From an uncultured Pelagibacteraceae bacterium (GTDB lineage: Bacteria > Pseudomonadota > Alphaproteobacteria > Pelagibacterales > Pelagibacteraceae): a stretch of DNA of 64,000 nt. The stretch's first letter is position 1, and each line of letters opens with the position of its first letter. Under the pieces are notes generated by a model. The model was given only the letters and a program-made list of their open reading frames with translations, was not told the origin of the DNA and ran no database searches. Below are positions 36,087-44,595 of this stretch, one piece after another. A program made the translations under genes and the position numbers. The stretch is taken from assembly GCA_902627565.1 (NCBI GenBank), contig CACOJM010000006.1:1-64000 (forward strand). The letters run 5' to 3'.

Positions 36087-36412
36087 TGACCTATATAGTT
36101 AATGACAAATGTATCAAATGCAAACACACAACCTGTGTTGACGTTTGCCCTGTCGATTGTTTTTATGAGGGAAAAAATATGCTTGTAATTAAACCGGATG
36201 AGTGTATAGATTGTGGCGTTTGCGAACCAGAGTGCCCTGTTGATGCTATCAAACCTGATACAGAGCCTGGTAGTGAAAATTGGTTAGAACTTAATAAAAA
36301 ATATTCTGAAATCTGGCCAAATATAACAGAAAAAAAAGATCCACCATCGGATCATGAAAAATATAAAGATGAGCAAAATAAGTTTGAAAAATATTTTAAA
36401 GAAAACCTTTAA
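36086..36412 (+). CDS. fdxA: Seven-iron ferredoxin FdxA
   Basis: [21 protein letters not shown]...[16 protein letters not shown]. Confidence 0.94.
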   Translation: MTYIVNDKCIKCKHTTCVDVCPVDCFYEGKNMLVIKPDECIDCGVCEPECPVDAIKPDTEPGSENWLELNKKYSEIWPNITEKKDPPSDHEKYKDEQNKFEKYFKENL

Positions 36413-37241
36413 AAAAAAATCAAAAAAACAGATTAAAAAAATAACCAAAAAAAAAATAATAAATAAAAAATCAGAAGTTTTAAAAAAAGTAAAAAAAGCT
36501 AAGAAAACCAAAGTCAAAAAAAAATCTCTTAAAAAGAATCAAAAAGTCGAAAAAATAAGTGTTGATCAAAAAGGAGAGAATTTAAGAATTTCAAAAAGTA
36601 ATGAATTAAAGCCTGAAATAAAAAAAGTTAAAAAACAAGAAACTGCAAAAAGAGAATATAAAATTAAAGATTATATAGTTTACCCTAAACATGGGGTTGG
36701 ACAAATCTCTGAATTTAAAAAAATTAATATAGGCGGAATTGATGTGGAAACTTACATCATTAAATTCGAAAAAGACAAAGCAAACGGAATGGTACCTGTA
36801 AACAAACAACTACATTTACGCCCTTTAGCTACAATTAACCAAGTTAATAAGTGTATTTCTATTTTAAAAAGTAAACCTAAAATTAAAAGATCAATGTGGA
36901 GTAGACGAGCTCAAGAATATGAAGCTAAAATCTCATCTGGAAAAATTTATGAATTAGCGGAAGTTGTTAGAGATTTAAATAAAGGAGATGATCTAATGGT
37001 TGACCAATCTTATAGTGAGAGACAACTTTTTGAAAAAGCATATGAAAGAATTTTATCTGAATTTAAAATTATACTAGATCTATCTTTAGAGGATACGCAA
37101 AAAAAATTAGACAAAGCCTTAAAAAGAAATTTAGAGGGTCAAAACAAAACTCAAACTCCAATTACAAAAAACCCAACATCCGAGCTGCCGGATGAGGAAC
37201 CTATTTCCGAAAACGATACTGAAGAGCCTTTAGGAGACTAA
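36369..37241 (+). CDS. carD: CarD family transcriptional regulator with long Lys-rich N-terminal extension (ORF track starts at 36354)
   Basis: [25 protein letters not shown]...[39 protein letters not shown]. Confidence 0.88.
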   Translation: MSKISLKNILKKTFKKKSKKQIKKITKKKIINKKSEVLKKVKKAKKTKVKKKSLKKNQKVEKISVDQKGENLRISKSNELKPEIKKVKKQETAKREYKIKDYIVYPKHGVGQISEFKKINIGGIDVETYIIKFEKDKANGMVPVNKQLHLRPLATINQVNKCISILKSKPKIKRSMWSRRAQEYEAKISSGKIYELAEVVRDLNKGDDLMVDQSYSERQLFEKAYERILSEFKIILDLSLEDTQKKLDKALKRNLEGQNKTQTPITKNPTSELPDEEPISENDTEEPLGD

Positions 37242-37285
37242 AAAAAAACGCCTCTCACACAGAAAGCGTTATGAGAAGCGTTTTT
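37241..37285. terminator. Bidirectional terminator-like hairpin between carD and the 25-aa basic ORF
   Basis: AAAACGC...TCTCA-loop-TGAGA...GCGTTTTT; A run on the left and T run on the right suit both strands. Confidence 0.7.
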
Positions 37286-37304
37286 AATAAAGAATACTAA
37301 GCTA

Positions 37305-37382
37305 CTATCTTCTTCTTCTTTTTTTAGCTTTTTTCTTAGCTTTTTTCTTAGCCTTCTTTGCTTTTTTTCTTCTTTTAGCCAT
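37305..37382 (-). CDS. 25-aa Lys/Arg/Ala-rich small basic protein MAKRRKKAKKAKKKAKKKAKKRRRR
   Basis: ATG to TAG frame read directly; SD-like AAAGGGAG upstream (TTAAAGGGAGCTAAAGATG); terminator downstream; not in the ORF track. Confidence 0.6.
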   Translation of the reverse strand: MAKRRKKAKKAKKKAKKKAKKRRRR

Positions 37383-37403
37383 CTTTAGCTCCCTTTAAGT
37401 TAA

Positions 37404-37422
37404 ACGAATCAAATTGATTCGT
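37404..37422. promoter_or_regulatory. Perfect 19-nt palindrome ACGAATCAA-A-TTGATTCGT in the leader of the small basic ORF
   Basis: 9-bp arms, 1-nt centre, between the promoter-like element and the SD. Confidence 0.5.
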
Positions 37423-37432
37423 GATTACCTTA

Positions 37433-37461
37433 TTTTTATTTTTTTATACACGTTATGTCAA
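37433..37461 (-). promoter_or_regulatory. Sigma70-like promoter: TTGACA, 17-nt spacer, TAAAAA
   Basis: Perfect -35 hexamer at 37456-37461 read on the minus strand; weak -10. Confidence 0.4.
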
Positions 37462-37579
37462 TTCTTAAATTAAATTAAAAATTTTTTAAAAAATAAAAAA
37501 AAAAATTGATTTTAATTAATTTAGATACATTTAAAAAAGTTAATGTTTATGCGCATTATAATCGAATATCTTAATTAAA

Positions 37580-39280
37580 TTAATAAAGTTTTTCTAAATC
37601 TTGTTTATATTTTTCTAAAATTTTTTTTCTTTTTAATTTTAATGTCGGTGTTAACATTCCATTTTCTATCGTAAATTCTTCTTTAATTAATATAAATTTT
37701 TTAACTTTTTCTATTAAAGATAAACTTTTATTCAAATTTTCTAAATAAAACTCAATTTCTTTTTTATTTTCTTCACTTTCACTTACAATTAAGGCAACTA
37801 AATAAGTTTTTTTATCTCCAAAAACGAAACTTTGTTTTATTTTTTCATTTAAACATAATAGATTTTCAATCTTTGATGGGGAAATATTATCACCACCTAG
37901 ATTAACGATAATTTCTTTTTTTCTATCAGTTATTTTTAAATTTCCATCTTTTGTGATTTCTCCTATATCTCCAGTATGTAACCAGCCATCCTTTATAATT
38001 TTCTCTGTTTCGTTTTTCATATTCCAATAACCAAGCATAACATTTTCTCCTTTGACTAAGATTTCTCCATCTTCTGCTATCTTTACTTCGTTTGTTTTAA
38101 AAGGCGGTCCGACTGTATCAATCTTGATTTTTCCAGGAATATTACAACTCACAACAGGAGAAGCTTCGGTCAGACCATATCCTTGTAAAGTTGGTAATCC
38201 TATAGAGTTTAAAAATTCTCCAATTTTTTGGTCTAAGGCACCTCCTCCAGATACGAAAGCTTTCAGCTTGCCACCAAACTGTTTTCTAATTTTTCCTCTT
38301 ACTAGTTTTTCACAAAAAAAATCAATAAATTTTTCTTTCAAATTAAGATTTCCATTATTTAGTTTTTTAATTCCTAATAAAATAGTAGATGATATCATTT
38401 TTTTCTTAAAACCTGTTTGTTTTGAAAAATTCAAACTAATTTTGCTATATAAATTTTGATAAAATCTAGGTACAGCAGTCATTATTGTAGGTTTTGCAAC
38501 AGACATATTAGATAATAATTTATCTAAGCTTTCAGCATAATAAATTTTTGCTCCAAGTGAAATTTGAACAAACTGAACTGCATGTTCATATGAATGAGAT
38601 AATGGCAACCAAGTTAAAAAAACAGGATCGCAATTTCTCACTAATGAAATTAAAATTTCTTGAGCTCCCTCACAATTTGACAAAATACCTCCATGACTAA
38701 GCATTACTCCCTTAGGGTTACCAGTTGTTCCAGAGGTATAAATTATACAAGCGAGGTCTTTCCTACCGATTTCTTTGTTAAATTTTGAGAGAGTATCTAA
38801 GTTAACCTTTTTAGAATATTCATTAAAAATACTTTCTATACTTTCAATTTTATTGCTTATATTTTCTATTGATAAAATCTTTACTCCATCTGAAATAAAT
38901 TTTTCTATCTTTTTTAATTGGATATTATTTGAAACAATACATATTTTTGGCTTACAATCATTCATGATGTATTCATAATCTTTTTCTGAATAAGTTGTAA
39001 ATAATGGAACTGTTACCCCACCAGCATTCATTATGGCTATATCACAAATAAGCCATTCTGGTCTATTTTCGGATAATAATATGCACCTGTCTCCTTTTAA
39101 TAAATTTGTTTTTAAGTAATCTGTTAAAATCTCAATATTTAATTTAACTTGTTCCCAAGTCAAAAAATCTTTTTTACTATCTTTTAACCATTTTAGAAAT
39201 GGCTTGTTTGAGGCAGAATTTATTTCTCTATACTTTGTGAAAAAAAGTTCAACTAGACTATTTATCTTATCAAATTTCAT
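37580..39280 (-). CDS. AMP-binding long-chain acyl-CoA ligase
   Basis: IIYTSGTTGNPKGVMLSH; GYGLTEASPVVS; GWLHTGDIGEITKDGNLKITDRKKEIIV. Confidence 0.9.
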   Translation of the reverse strand: MKFDKINSLVELFFTKYREINSASNKPFLKWLKDSKKDFLTWEQVKLNIEILTDYLKTNLLKGDRCILLSENRPEWLICDIAIMNAGGVTVPLFTTYSEKDYEYIMNDCKPKICIVSNNIQLKKIEKFISDGVKILSIENISNKIESIESIFNEYSKKVNLDTLSKFNKEIGRKDLACIIYTSGTTGNPKGVMLSHGGILSNCEGAQEILISLVRNCDPVFLTWLPLSHSYEHAVQFVQISLGAKIYYAESLDKLLSNMSVAKPTIMTAVPRFYQNLYSKISLNFSKQTGFKKKMISSTILLGIKKLNNGNLNLKEKFIDFFCEKLVRGKIRKQFGGKLKAFVSGGGALDQKIGEFLNSIGLPTLQGYGLTEASPVVSCNIPGKIKIDTVGPPFKTNEVKIAEDGEILVKGENVMLGYWNMKNETEKIIKDGWLHTGDIGEITKDGNLKITDRKKEIIVNLGGDNISPSKIENLLCLNEKIKQSFVFGDKKTYLVALIVSESEENKKEIEFYLENLNKSLSLIEKVKKFILIKEEFTIENGMLTPTLKLKRKKILEKYKQDLEKLY

Positions 39281-39284
39281 AATT

Positions 39285-39369
39285 TGGTGGGCGAAGAGAG
39301 AATCGAACTCTCACTTCTTGCGAAACACGATTTTGAGTCGTGCGCGTCTACCAGTTCCGCCATTCGCCC
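39285..39369 (-). tRNA. tRNA-Leu (anticodon CAA), CCA encoded
   Basis: Acceptor GGGCGAA/TTCGCCC, anticodon stem-loop CACGA-CTCAAAA-TCGTG, long variable arm. Confidence 0.93.
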
Positions 39370-39427
39370 TTAATTGTTTAAAATTTATTAAATAGTATAA
39401 GAACTAAAATTATATTAAAACCATAAA

Positions 39428-40033
39428 ATGTTTAAAAGTCTTTACAAAAAGTGTTTAGATTTAGCAGGTCATAAAAGCTCTAAATACTACTTAGCAATTG
39501 TTTCATTTACTGAAAGTTCATTTTTTCCTATTCCTCCGGATATTATGGTTATTCCAATGGTAATATCTAAAAAAAAGGATTTCATAAAAATTTTTCTCAT
39601 AACTACAATTTTTTCAGTGCTTGGAGGTATACTTGGTTATTTAATAGGAACATTTTTTTTTGAATTTGGAACACAAATTATGAATTTTTATGGTTATGAT
39701 GATAAATTATCTAATATTAAAAATACCTTGATAAATAGTGATGGATTTTACGCTTGGCTTGGAATACTTTTTTTAGCAGGTTTTACTCCCCTTCCTTACA
39801 AGGTTTTTACTATAGCAAGTGGTCTAATAAGTTTTAACTTTTTAATCTTTACTCTAATAAGCCTAATTTCAAGAGGATTAAGATTTTTTTTAGTTTCGTA
39901 CCTATCTTATAAATTTGGTGACTCATTTTCTAAATTTATGGATAACCACGGATCTAAATGGTTTACAATAATTGGAATATTGATTGTTATAATAAGTATA
40001 GTAATTTATGTAATTTTGAAAACTCATGCTTAA
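39428..40033 (+). CDS. YqaA/DedA-like membrane protein
   Basis: SFTESSFFPIPPDIMVIPMV; FLAGFTPLPYKVFTIASG. Confidence 0.85.
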   Translation: MFKSLYKKCLDLAGHKSSKYYLAIVSFTESSFFPIPPDIMVIPMVISKKKDFIKIFLITTIFSVLGGILGYLIGTFFFEFGTQIMNFYGYDDKLSNIKNTLINSDGFYAWLGILFLAGFTPLPYKVFTIASGLISFNFLIFTLISLISRGLRFFLVSYLSYKFGDSFSKFMDNHGSKWFTIIGILIVIISIVIYVILKTHA

Positions 40034-40511
40034 TTTCAAAGATGAAAACTATCTAAAAATAATTTTTTTATTCAGTGTCATTGCATTAATTTCTGCATAT
40101 TTCATAGAGCATATCCTCGGACACCAGCCATGTAATTTGTGTTTAATAGAGAGAATCCCATATGGGATAGGTATAATATTAATATTGATAATATTTATGT
40201 TTAAAAAAGATGAAAAATTCCTTATTCTACTACTAATTCTTACGTTTACCTTTTCTTTTATAATTTCATTTTATCATTTCGGAATTGAACAAGGTTTTTT
40301 TCAAGAATCATCTGTTTGTGCTGCTAAAGGATTTACTGAGAATATGTCAAAAGATGATTTGCTTGAAAAATTAAACCAAAAAATTATTAGCTGCAAGGAT
40401 GTGACATTTAGGATTTTTGGATTGTCGCTGACAAGTATTAATATTGTAATAAGTTTAATATTTATTATAAATCTCATAAAAATTTTTACTAAATATGAAA
40501 AAAACAAATAG
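40026..40511 (+). CDS. dsbB: DsbB-like disulfide bond formation protein
   Basis: Four TM; CNLCLIERIPY and periplasmic Cys (SVCAA...ISCKD). Confidence 0.85.
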   Translation: MLNFKDENYLKIIFLFSVIALISAYFIEHILGHQPCNLCLIERIPYGIGIILILIIFMFKKDEKFLILLLILTFTFSFIISFYHFGIEQGFFQESSVCAAKGFTENMSKDDLLEKLNQKIISCKDVTFRIFGLSLTSINIVISLIFIINLIKIFTKYEKNK

Positions 40512-41025
40512 AAAAGTAGAAGAATTTATTAGAGTTGATCATGCCGGAGAGAGGGGTGCTGTGAAAATTTATGAAGGTCAACTATTAGCTTTAAATACAA
40601 TTGTAAAAAATGATGATTTAAAAAAAACAATCGAAGATATGAAAGAACATGAAATAGAACATTGTCAGTTTTTTGAAAATGAAATCAAAAAAAGAAATAT
40701 TAAACCAACAAAATTATTGCCTCTATGGGATTTATTGGGTGTCAGTTTAGGATTTGGTTCAACTTTATTAGGGAAAAAAGCTGCAATGTTATGTACAGCA
40801 TCAGTTGAGGAAGTAATAGATAAACATTATTTAGATCAAATCAACCAATTAGGTCCGGAAGAAAAAGAATTAAAAAAAAAAATTACTAAATTCAGACAAG
40901 ATGAGCTAGATCATAAAGATATAGCTTACGAAGAGGGTGCTTCAAAAAAAGGACTATATTCAATTATGGATAAAATAATTAAAACTGGTTCAAGAATTGC
41001 TATAAATATTTCAGAAAAATATTAA
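40495..41025 (+). CDS. coq7: Ubiquinone biosynthesis hydroxylase Coq7 family
   Basis: RVDHAGERGAVKIYEGQL; EHEIEHCQFF; RQDELDHKDIAYEEGA di-iron ligands. Confidence 0.93.
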   Translation: MKKTNRKVEEFIRVDHAGERGAVKIYEGQLLALNTIVKNDDLKKTIEDMKEHEIEHCQFFENEIKKRNIKPTKLLPLWDLLGVSLGFGSTLLGKKAAMLCTASVEEVIDKHYLDQINQLGPEEKELKKKITKFRQDELDHKDIAYEEGASKKGLYSIMDKIIKTGSRIAINISEKY

Positions 41026-41026
41026 C

Positions 41027-41596
41027 TTAAGCTTCTAGTTCTACATCCCAGTACAAATAATCCATCCAGCTTTTATGTAAATAATTTGGTGGGAAATTCT
41101 TACCATTGCGATGTAAGTCTTCTGTTGATGGTTGATAAGGATATTGATTTAGCCTCATACCAGAAGACTTTAATAATTTACCACCTTTTTTTACATTACA
41201 AGCAGAGCAAGCCGTAACAACATTGTCCCAGTGAGTTTCACCTCCTTTTGACCTTGGTAACAAATGATCAAAGGTTAATTCATCACTACTTCCACAATAT
41301 TGACAAGAAAATTTATCCCTCAAAAAAACATTAAATCTTGTAAAACTTGGTTTAGATTGTGGTACGATATAATCTTTTAAAGCTATAACGCTTGGTAATT
41401 GCATTGTAAATGATGGGCTTCTAACCACTCTCTCATAGTTACTTACGATAACAACCCTATCTAAAAAAACTGATTTTACAGTGTCCTGCCAAGACCATAA
41501 TGACAATGGATAATAGCTCAAAGGTCTATAATCTGCATTTAAAACTAATGCTGGGCATTTTTCTAAAGATATATCTTGTTCGACAAAGTTATTCAT
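41027..41596 (-). CDS. HNH endonuclease family protein
   Basis: FSCQYCGSSDELTFDHLLPRSKGGETHWDNVVTACSACNVKKGG. Confidence 0.88.
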   Translation of the reverse strand: MNNFVEQDISLEKCPALVLNADYRPLSYYPLSLWSWQDTVKSVFLDRVVIVSNYERVVRSPSFTMQLPSVIALKDYIVPQSKPSFTRFNVFLRDKFSCQYCGSSDELTFDHLLPRSKGGETHWDNVVTACSACNVKKGGKLLKSSGMRLNQYPYQPSTEDLHRNGKNFPPNYLHKSWMDYLYWDVELEA

Positions 41597-41641
41597 AAAT
41601 AAATTTTAACTCAAATAAAAAATTATTTCAATGTTTAGAAA

Positions 41642-42295
41642 TTACAAAAATTTTTTTTGAATGTAATTTAAAGCTATACTTGAAGCCTCAATTGGAATAT
41701 GATGTCCACAATTTTTAATCAAATATGTTTCAATATTAACACTATTTCTTATTAAAAAATCTTTGGCCTCTAATAGATAGTTTGATGATACAACTTCATC
41801 TGTATCTCCATGAATCAATAATATATCTGTCGAATTTTTTTTTCTCAACTTTAAGTCTTCTTGGTAAATAATTTTGCCAGAAAAACCAACTATACAATTG
41901 AATTTTTCTTTTGATGTTAAACCTAAGTTAATCGACATCATACAACCCTGGCTAAAACCTGATAAACATATTCTCTCATTTTTTAAGTTGTATTCTTTTT
42001 TAACCTCCTCAATAAACTGGTTTAATTTTATTTCGGCCTTTTTTGATTCTTCAAGAATATATTGGGTATCATCTTTTGTTAAATCAAACCATTGAAAGCC
42101 TGTGGGATTTATTGAACATTTTTCATGACCATTTGGGCATAAAAAAATAGTATTTGGTAAAAATCTTTTCCAATTTAACGTTAACATACTTATATCATTT
42201 CCATCACCTCCATATCCATGAAGTAAAATAATCGCGTTTTTTATATCAATGTTATTTTCTGGCTTTATTACTTTTGTATCTAGACAAAATGTCAT
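41642..42295 (-). CDS. Phospholipase/carboxylesterase-like alpha/beta hydrolase
   Basis: AIILLHGYGGDGNDI; LSGFSQGCMMSINLGL; LLIHGDTDEVV; NCGHHIP. Confidence 0.85.
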   Translation of the reverse strand: MTFCLDTKVIKPENNIDIKNAIILLHGYGGDGNDISMLTLNWKRFLPNTIFLCPNGHEKCSINPTGFQWFDLTKDDTQYILEESKKAEIKLNQFIEEVKKEYNLKNERICLSGFSQGCMMSINLGLTSKEKFNCIVGFSGKIIYQEDLKLRKKNSTDILLIHGDTDEVVSSNYLLEAKDFLIRNSVNIETYLIKNCGHHIPIEASSIALNYIQKKFL

Positions 42296-42344
42296 AGTCT
42301 CTTATTTATGTTTTTTTATTTCAAAAACACCCTACAATATAAAT

Positions 42345-42548
42345 ATGATTTCTGGAATATTTCTTAAATTTTTATCTTTATTTTTGCTATTAGCAGTAGG
42401 TGTTGTTCTAATTCTAGGTATTGGAACTTTATTTAAAGGTGGAGCAGACAGTAAAAAATATTCAAATAAGTTAATGCAACTAAGGGTTCTTCTTCAGTTT
42501 GTTGCAGTTTTAGTTTTAGTTGGTTTTGCCTATTTTTTTAAAAACTAG
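42345..42548 (+). CDS. HIG1-domain/twin transmembrane small protein (start moved to MISGIF)
   Basis: Two TM helices with GGADSKKYSNKLMQLRVLLQFVAVLVL. Confidence 0.75.
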   Translation: MISGIFLKFLSLFLLLAVGVVLILGIGTLFKGGADSKKYSNKLMQLRVLLQFVAVLVLVGFAYFFKN

Positions 42549-43054
42549 TTATAAAAACTTAACCATTGAATAAATTTTTTATTCTCGAAATCAATTGATC
42601 CTAATATTCTGGCAAATTCTTTACCATCCTTATTAATTAAAATAGATGTTGGTATACCTCGTAGAGATAATTTTTTTGCTAAAGTTTTTGGATTATCATA
42701 ATAAAAATCAAGATTTTTTATATTTAAGTCATCAAAAAACTTTTGAGATTTTTCAATCGAGTCATTTCCAACATTAATAGGAAATATTTTAAGATTATTT
42801 AAATTTTCAACTATTTGAAGTTTGTCTAATGAAGGCATTTCTTCTTTACAGGGTGCACACCAAGTTGCCCAGAAATTTAATAAAATTAATTCTCCTTTAA
42901 AATCTTTTAAATTTAATTCATTTTTTTTTCGATCTAAAAACACTAAATCATCATATTTTTTTAAATCCTTATGAATTGATATATTTTTAATGTCTGGTAC
43001 TTCATTTGCAAAAGTATTAGAAATTAGAAAGATAAATATTATTAAAAATCTCAT
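42545..43054 (-). CDS. TlpA-like thioredoxin family protein
   Basis: Signal peptide; LLNFWATWCAPCKEEMPSLDKL; GIPTSILINKDG. Confidence 0.88.
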   Translation of the reverse strand: MRFLIIFIFLISNTFANEVPDIKNISIHKDLKKYDDLVFLDRKKNELNLKDFKGELILLNFWATWCAPCKEEMPSLDKLQIVENLNNLKIFPINVGNDSIEKSQKFFDDLNIKNLDFYYDNPKTLAKKLSLRGIPTSILINKDGKEFARILGSIDFENKKFIQWLSFYN

Positions 43055-43078
43055 GTTATAAAGATATAATTAATTACC

Positions 43079-44470
43079 ATGACAAAAAATAAAAACAACC
43101 GTGCAATATGGAATACTAGAATCAAAAAAAAGACTTCTAGTATTTTCTTAAGAATTGGTAATTCAATAGATATTGATAAAAAACTATATAAAGAAGATAT
43201 CCTTGGTTCTATTGCTCATGTTGAGATGTTATTCAAACAAAAAATAATCTCATTTCAAGTCAAGAATAAAATTATTTATGGCCTAAGAAAGATTGAAAAA
43301 GAAATTTCAAACAACAAATTTGAATTTAGTAAGGAATATGAAGATATCCATATGAATATTGAAAAAAGGCTTTTTAAAATAATTGGGGAAGAAGCAGGAT
43401 ACTTACATACTGCAAGATCAAGGAATGACCAAGTAATTACAGATTTTAAATTATGGATTAAAACTGCAACGAAAGAGATTGATAATAGCTTAAATAAAAT
43501 CATTAAAACAATTCTTAAAATAGCAGAAAAAAATATTGAGACTATTATGCCTGGATTCACTCATTTAAAAAATGCTCAGGCAGTTTCACTTGGTCATTAT
43601 TTCATGGCATACGTAGAAATGTTTATAAGAGATAAAAAAAGATTTATTAATAATATGGAAAGTTTAAACGAGAACCCTCTGGGTGTTTCTGCTTTGACCG
43701 GTACCTCATTCAATATAGACAGAAATTACACAACAAAAAAACTTGGTTTCAAAAACCCAACTAATAATTCTATAGATACTGTTTCTGATAGAGATTTTGT
43801 TTTAGATTATTTATACAGTTGCTCTGTTTGTTCAATGCATATCTCTAAAATTACAGAAGAATTAATAATTTGGTATTCAGATGGCTTTGGTCTAATAAAA
43901 TTAAATGATAAAGTTCTTACCGGTTCCTCAATTATGCCTCAAAAAAAAAATCCAGATTTATTAGAATATCTGAGAGGTAAAACAGGATCCGTTTATGGAA
44001 ATTTATTTTCAATGCTTACAATTTTAAAAGGTTTACCATTATCTTACTTTAAAGATCTTCAGGACGATAAAGAAATAGTTTTTAATACACATGAAACTCT
44101 TAATAATAATCTTAAAATTTTAGATGAAGTTCTTAACAACATTATACCTAACAAAAAAAAGATGTTGGATTTAGCTAATGAGGGATTTATAACGGCTACT
44201 GACCTAGCAGATTACCTAGTTACGAATCATTCAATGTCTTTTAGAGATTCATACCAAAAGACAGCGGCAATAGTTAATTATGCTGAAAAAAAGAAAAAAA
44301 AACTTCAAGATCTTACCTTAGAAGAATTAAAAAAAATTGTACCCAAATTAACTAAAGATGTTTTACAAGTATTTAATCTTAAATACTCTATAAATTCAAA
44401 AAAATCCTATGGAGGAACATCTTTTGATAATATCAAAAAAATGATATTGAAATATAAAAAACAATTATGA
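43079..44470 (+). CDS. argH: Argininosuccinate lyase
   Basis: HTARSRNDQVITDFKLW; GSSIMPQKKNPDLLEYLRGKTG. Confidence 0.96.
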   Translation: MTKNKNNRAIWNTRIKKKTSSIFLRIGNSIDIDKKLYKEDILGSIAHVEMLFKQKIISFQVKNKIIYGLRKIEKEISNNKFEFSKEYEDIHMNIEKRLFKIIGEEAGYLHTARSRNDQVITDFKLWIKTATKEIDNSLNKIIKTILKIAEKNIETIMPGFTHLKNAQAVSLGHYFMAYVEMFIRDKKRFINNMESLNENPLGVSALTGTSFNIDRNYTTKKLGFKNPTNNSIDTVSDRDFVLDYLYSCSVCSMHISKITEELIIWYSDGFGLIKLNDKVLTGSSIMPQKKNPDLLEYLRGKTGSVYGNLFSMLTILKGLPLSYFKDLQDDKEIVFNTHETLNNNLKILDEVLNNIIPNKKKMLDLANEGFITATDLADYLVTNHSMSFRDSYQKTAAIVNYAEKKKKKLQDLTLEELKKIVPKLTKDVLQVFNLKYSINSKKSYGGTSFDNIKKMILKYKKQL

Positions 44471-44595
44471 TAAAAAAAATAATTTTTATACTTTTTTTAC
44501 TTACATCGATCACCATGTGTGGAAAAAAAAGTGATCCTGAGTACAAAGGTAAAAAACCTGAATCTTTTAACACCAAAATATTTGTGGTGTTATGA
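44467..44595 (+). CDS. lptM: Small LptM/YifL-like lipoprotein, 42 aa
   Basis: MIKKIIFILFLLTSITMCGKKSDPEYKGKKPESFNTKIFVVL; lipobox Cys; 4-nt overlaps with argH and lysA; not in the ORF track. Confidence 0.65.
   Translation: MIKKIIFILFLLTSITMCGKKSDPEYKGKKPESFNTKIFVVL

Noticed and set aside
36409-36490. Poly-A tracts in carD as a phase-variation switch
   Set aside because: AT-rich Lys codons (AAA) explain the tracts and there is no evidence of alternate frames; kept only as a sequencing-error caveat.
37321-37382. ttagcttttttc tandem repeat as a CRISPR or satellite
   Set aside because: The short repeats are explained by the AKKK periodicity of the 25-aa basic ORF; no spacers.
41027-41596. HNH endonuclease as a mobile intron/homing or defence system
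   Set aside because: It matches the widespread housekeeping-type alphaproteobacterial HNH protein; no intron, methylase partner or repeats nearby.
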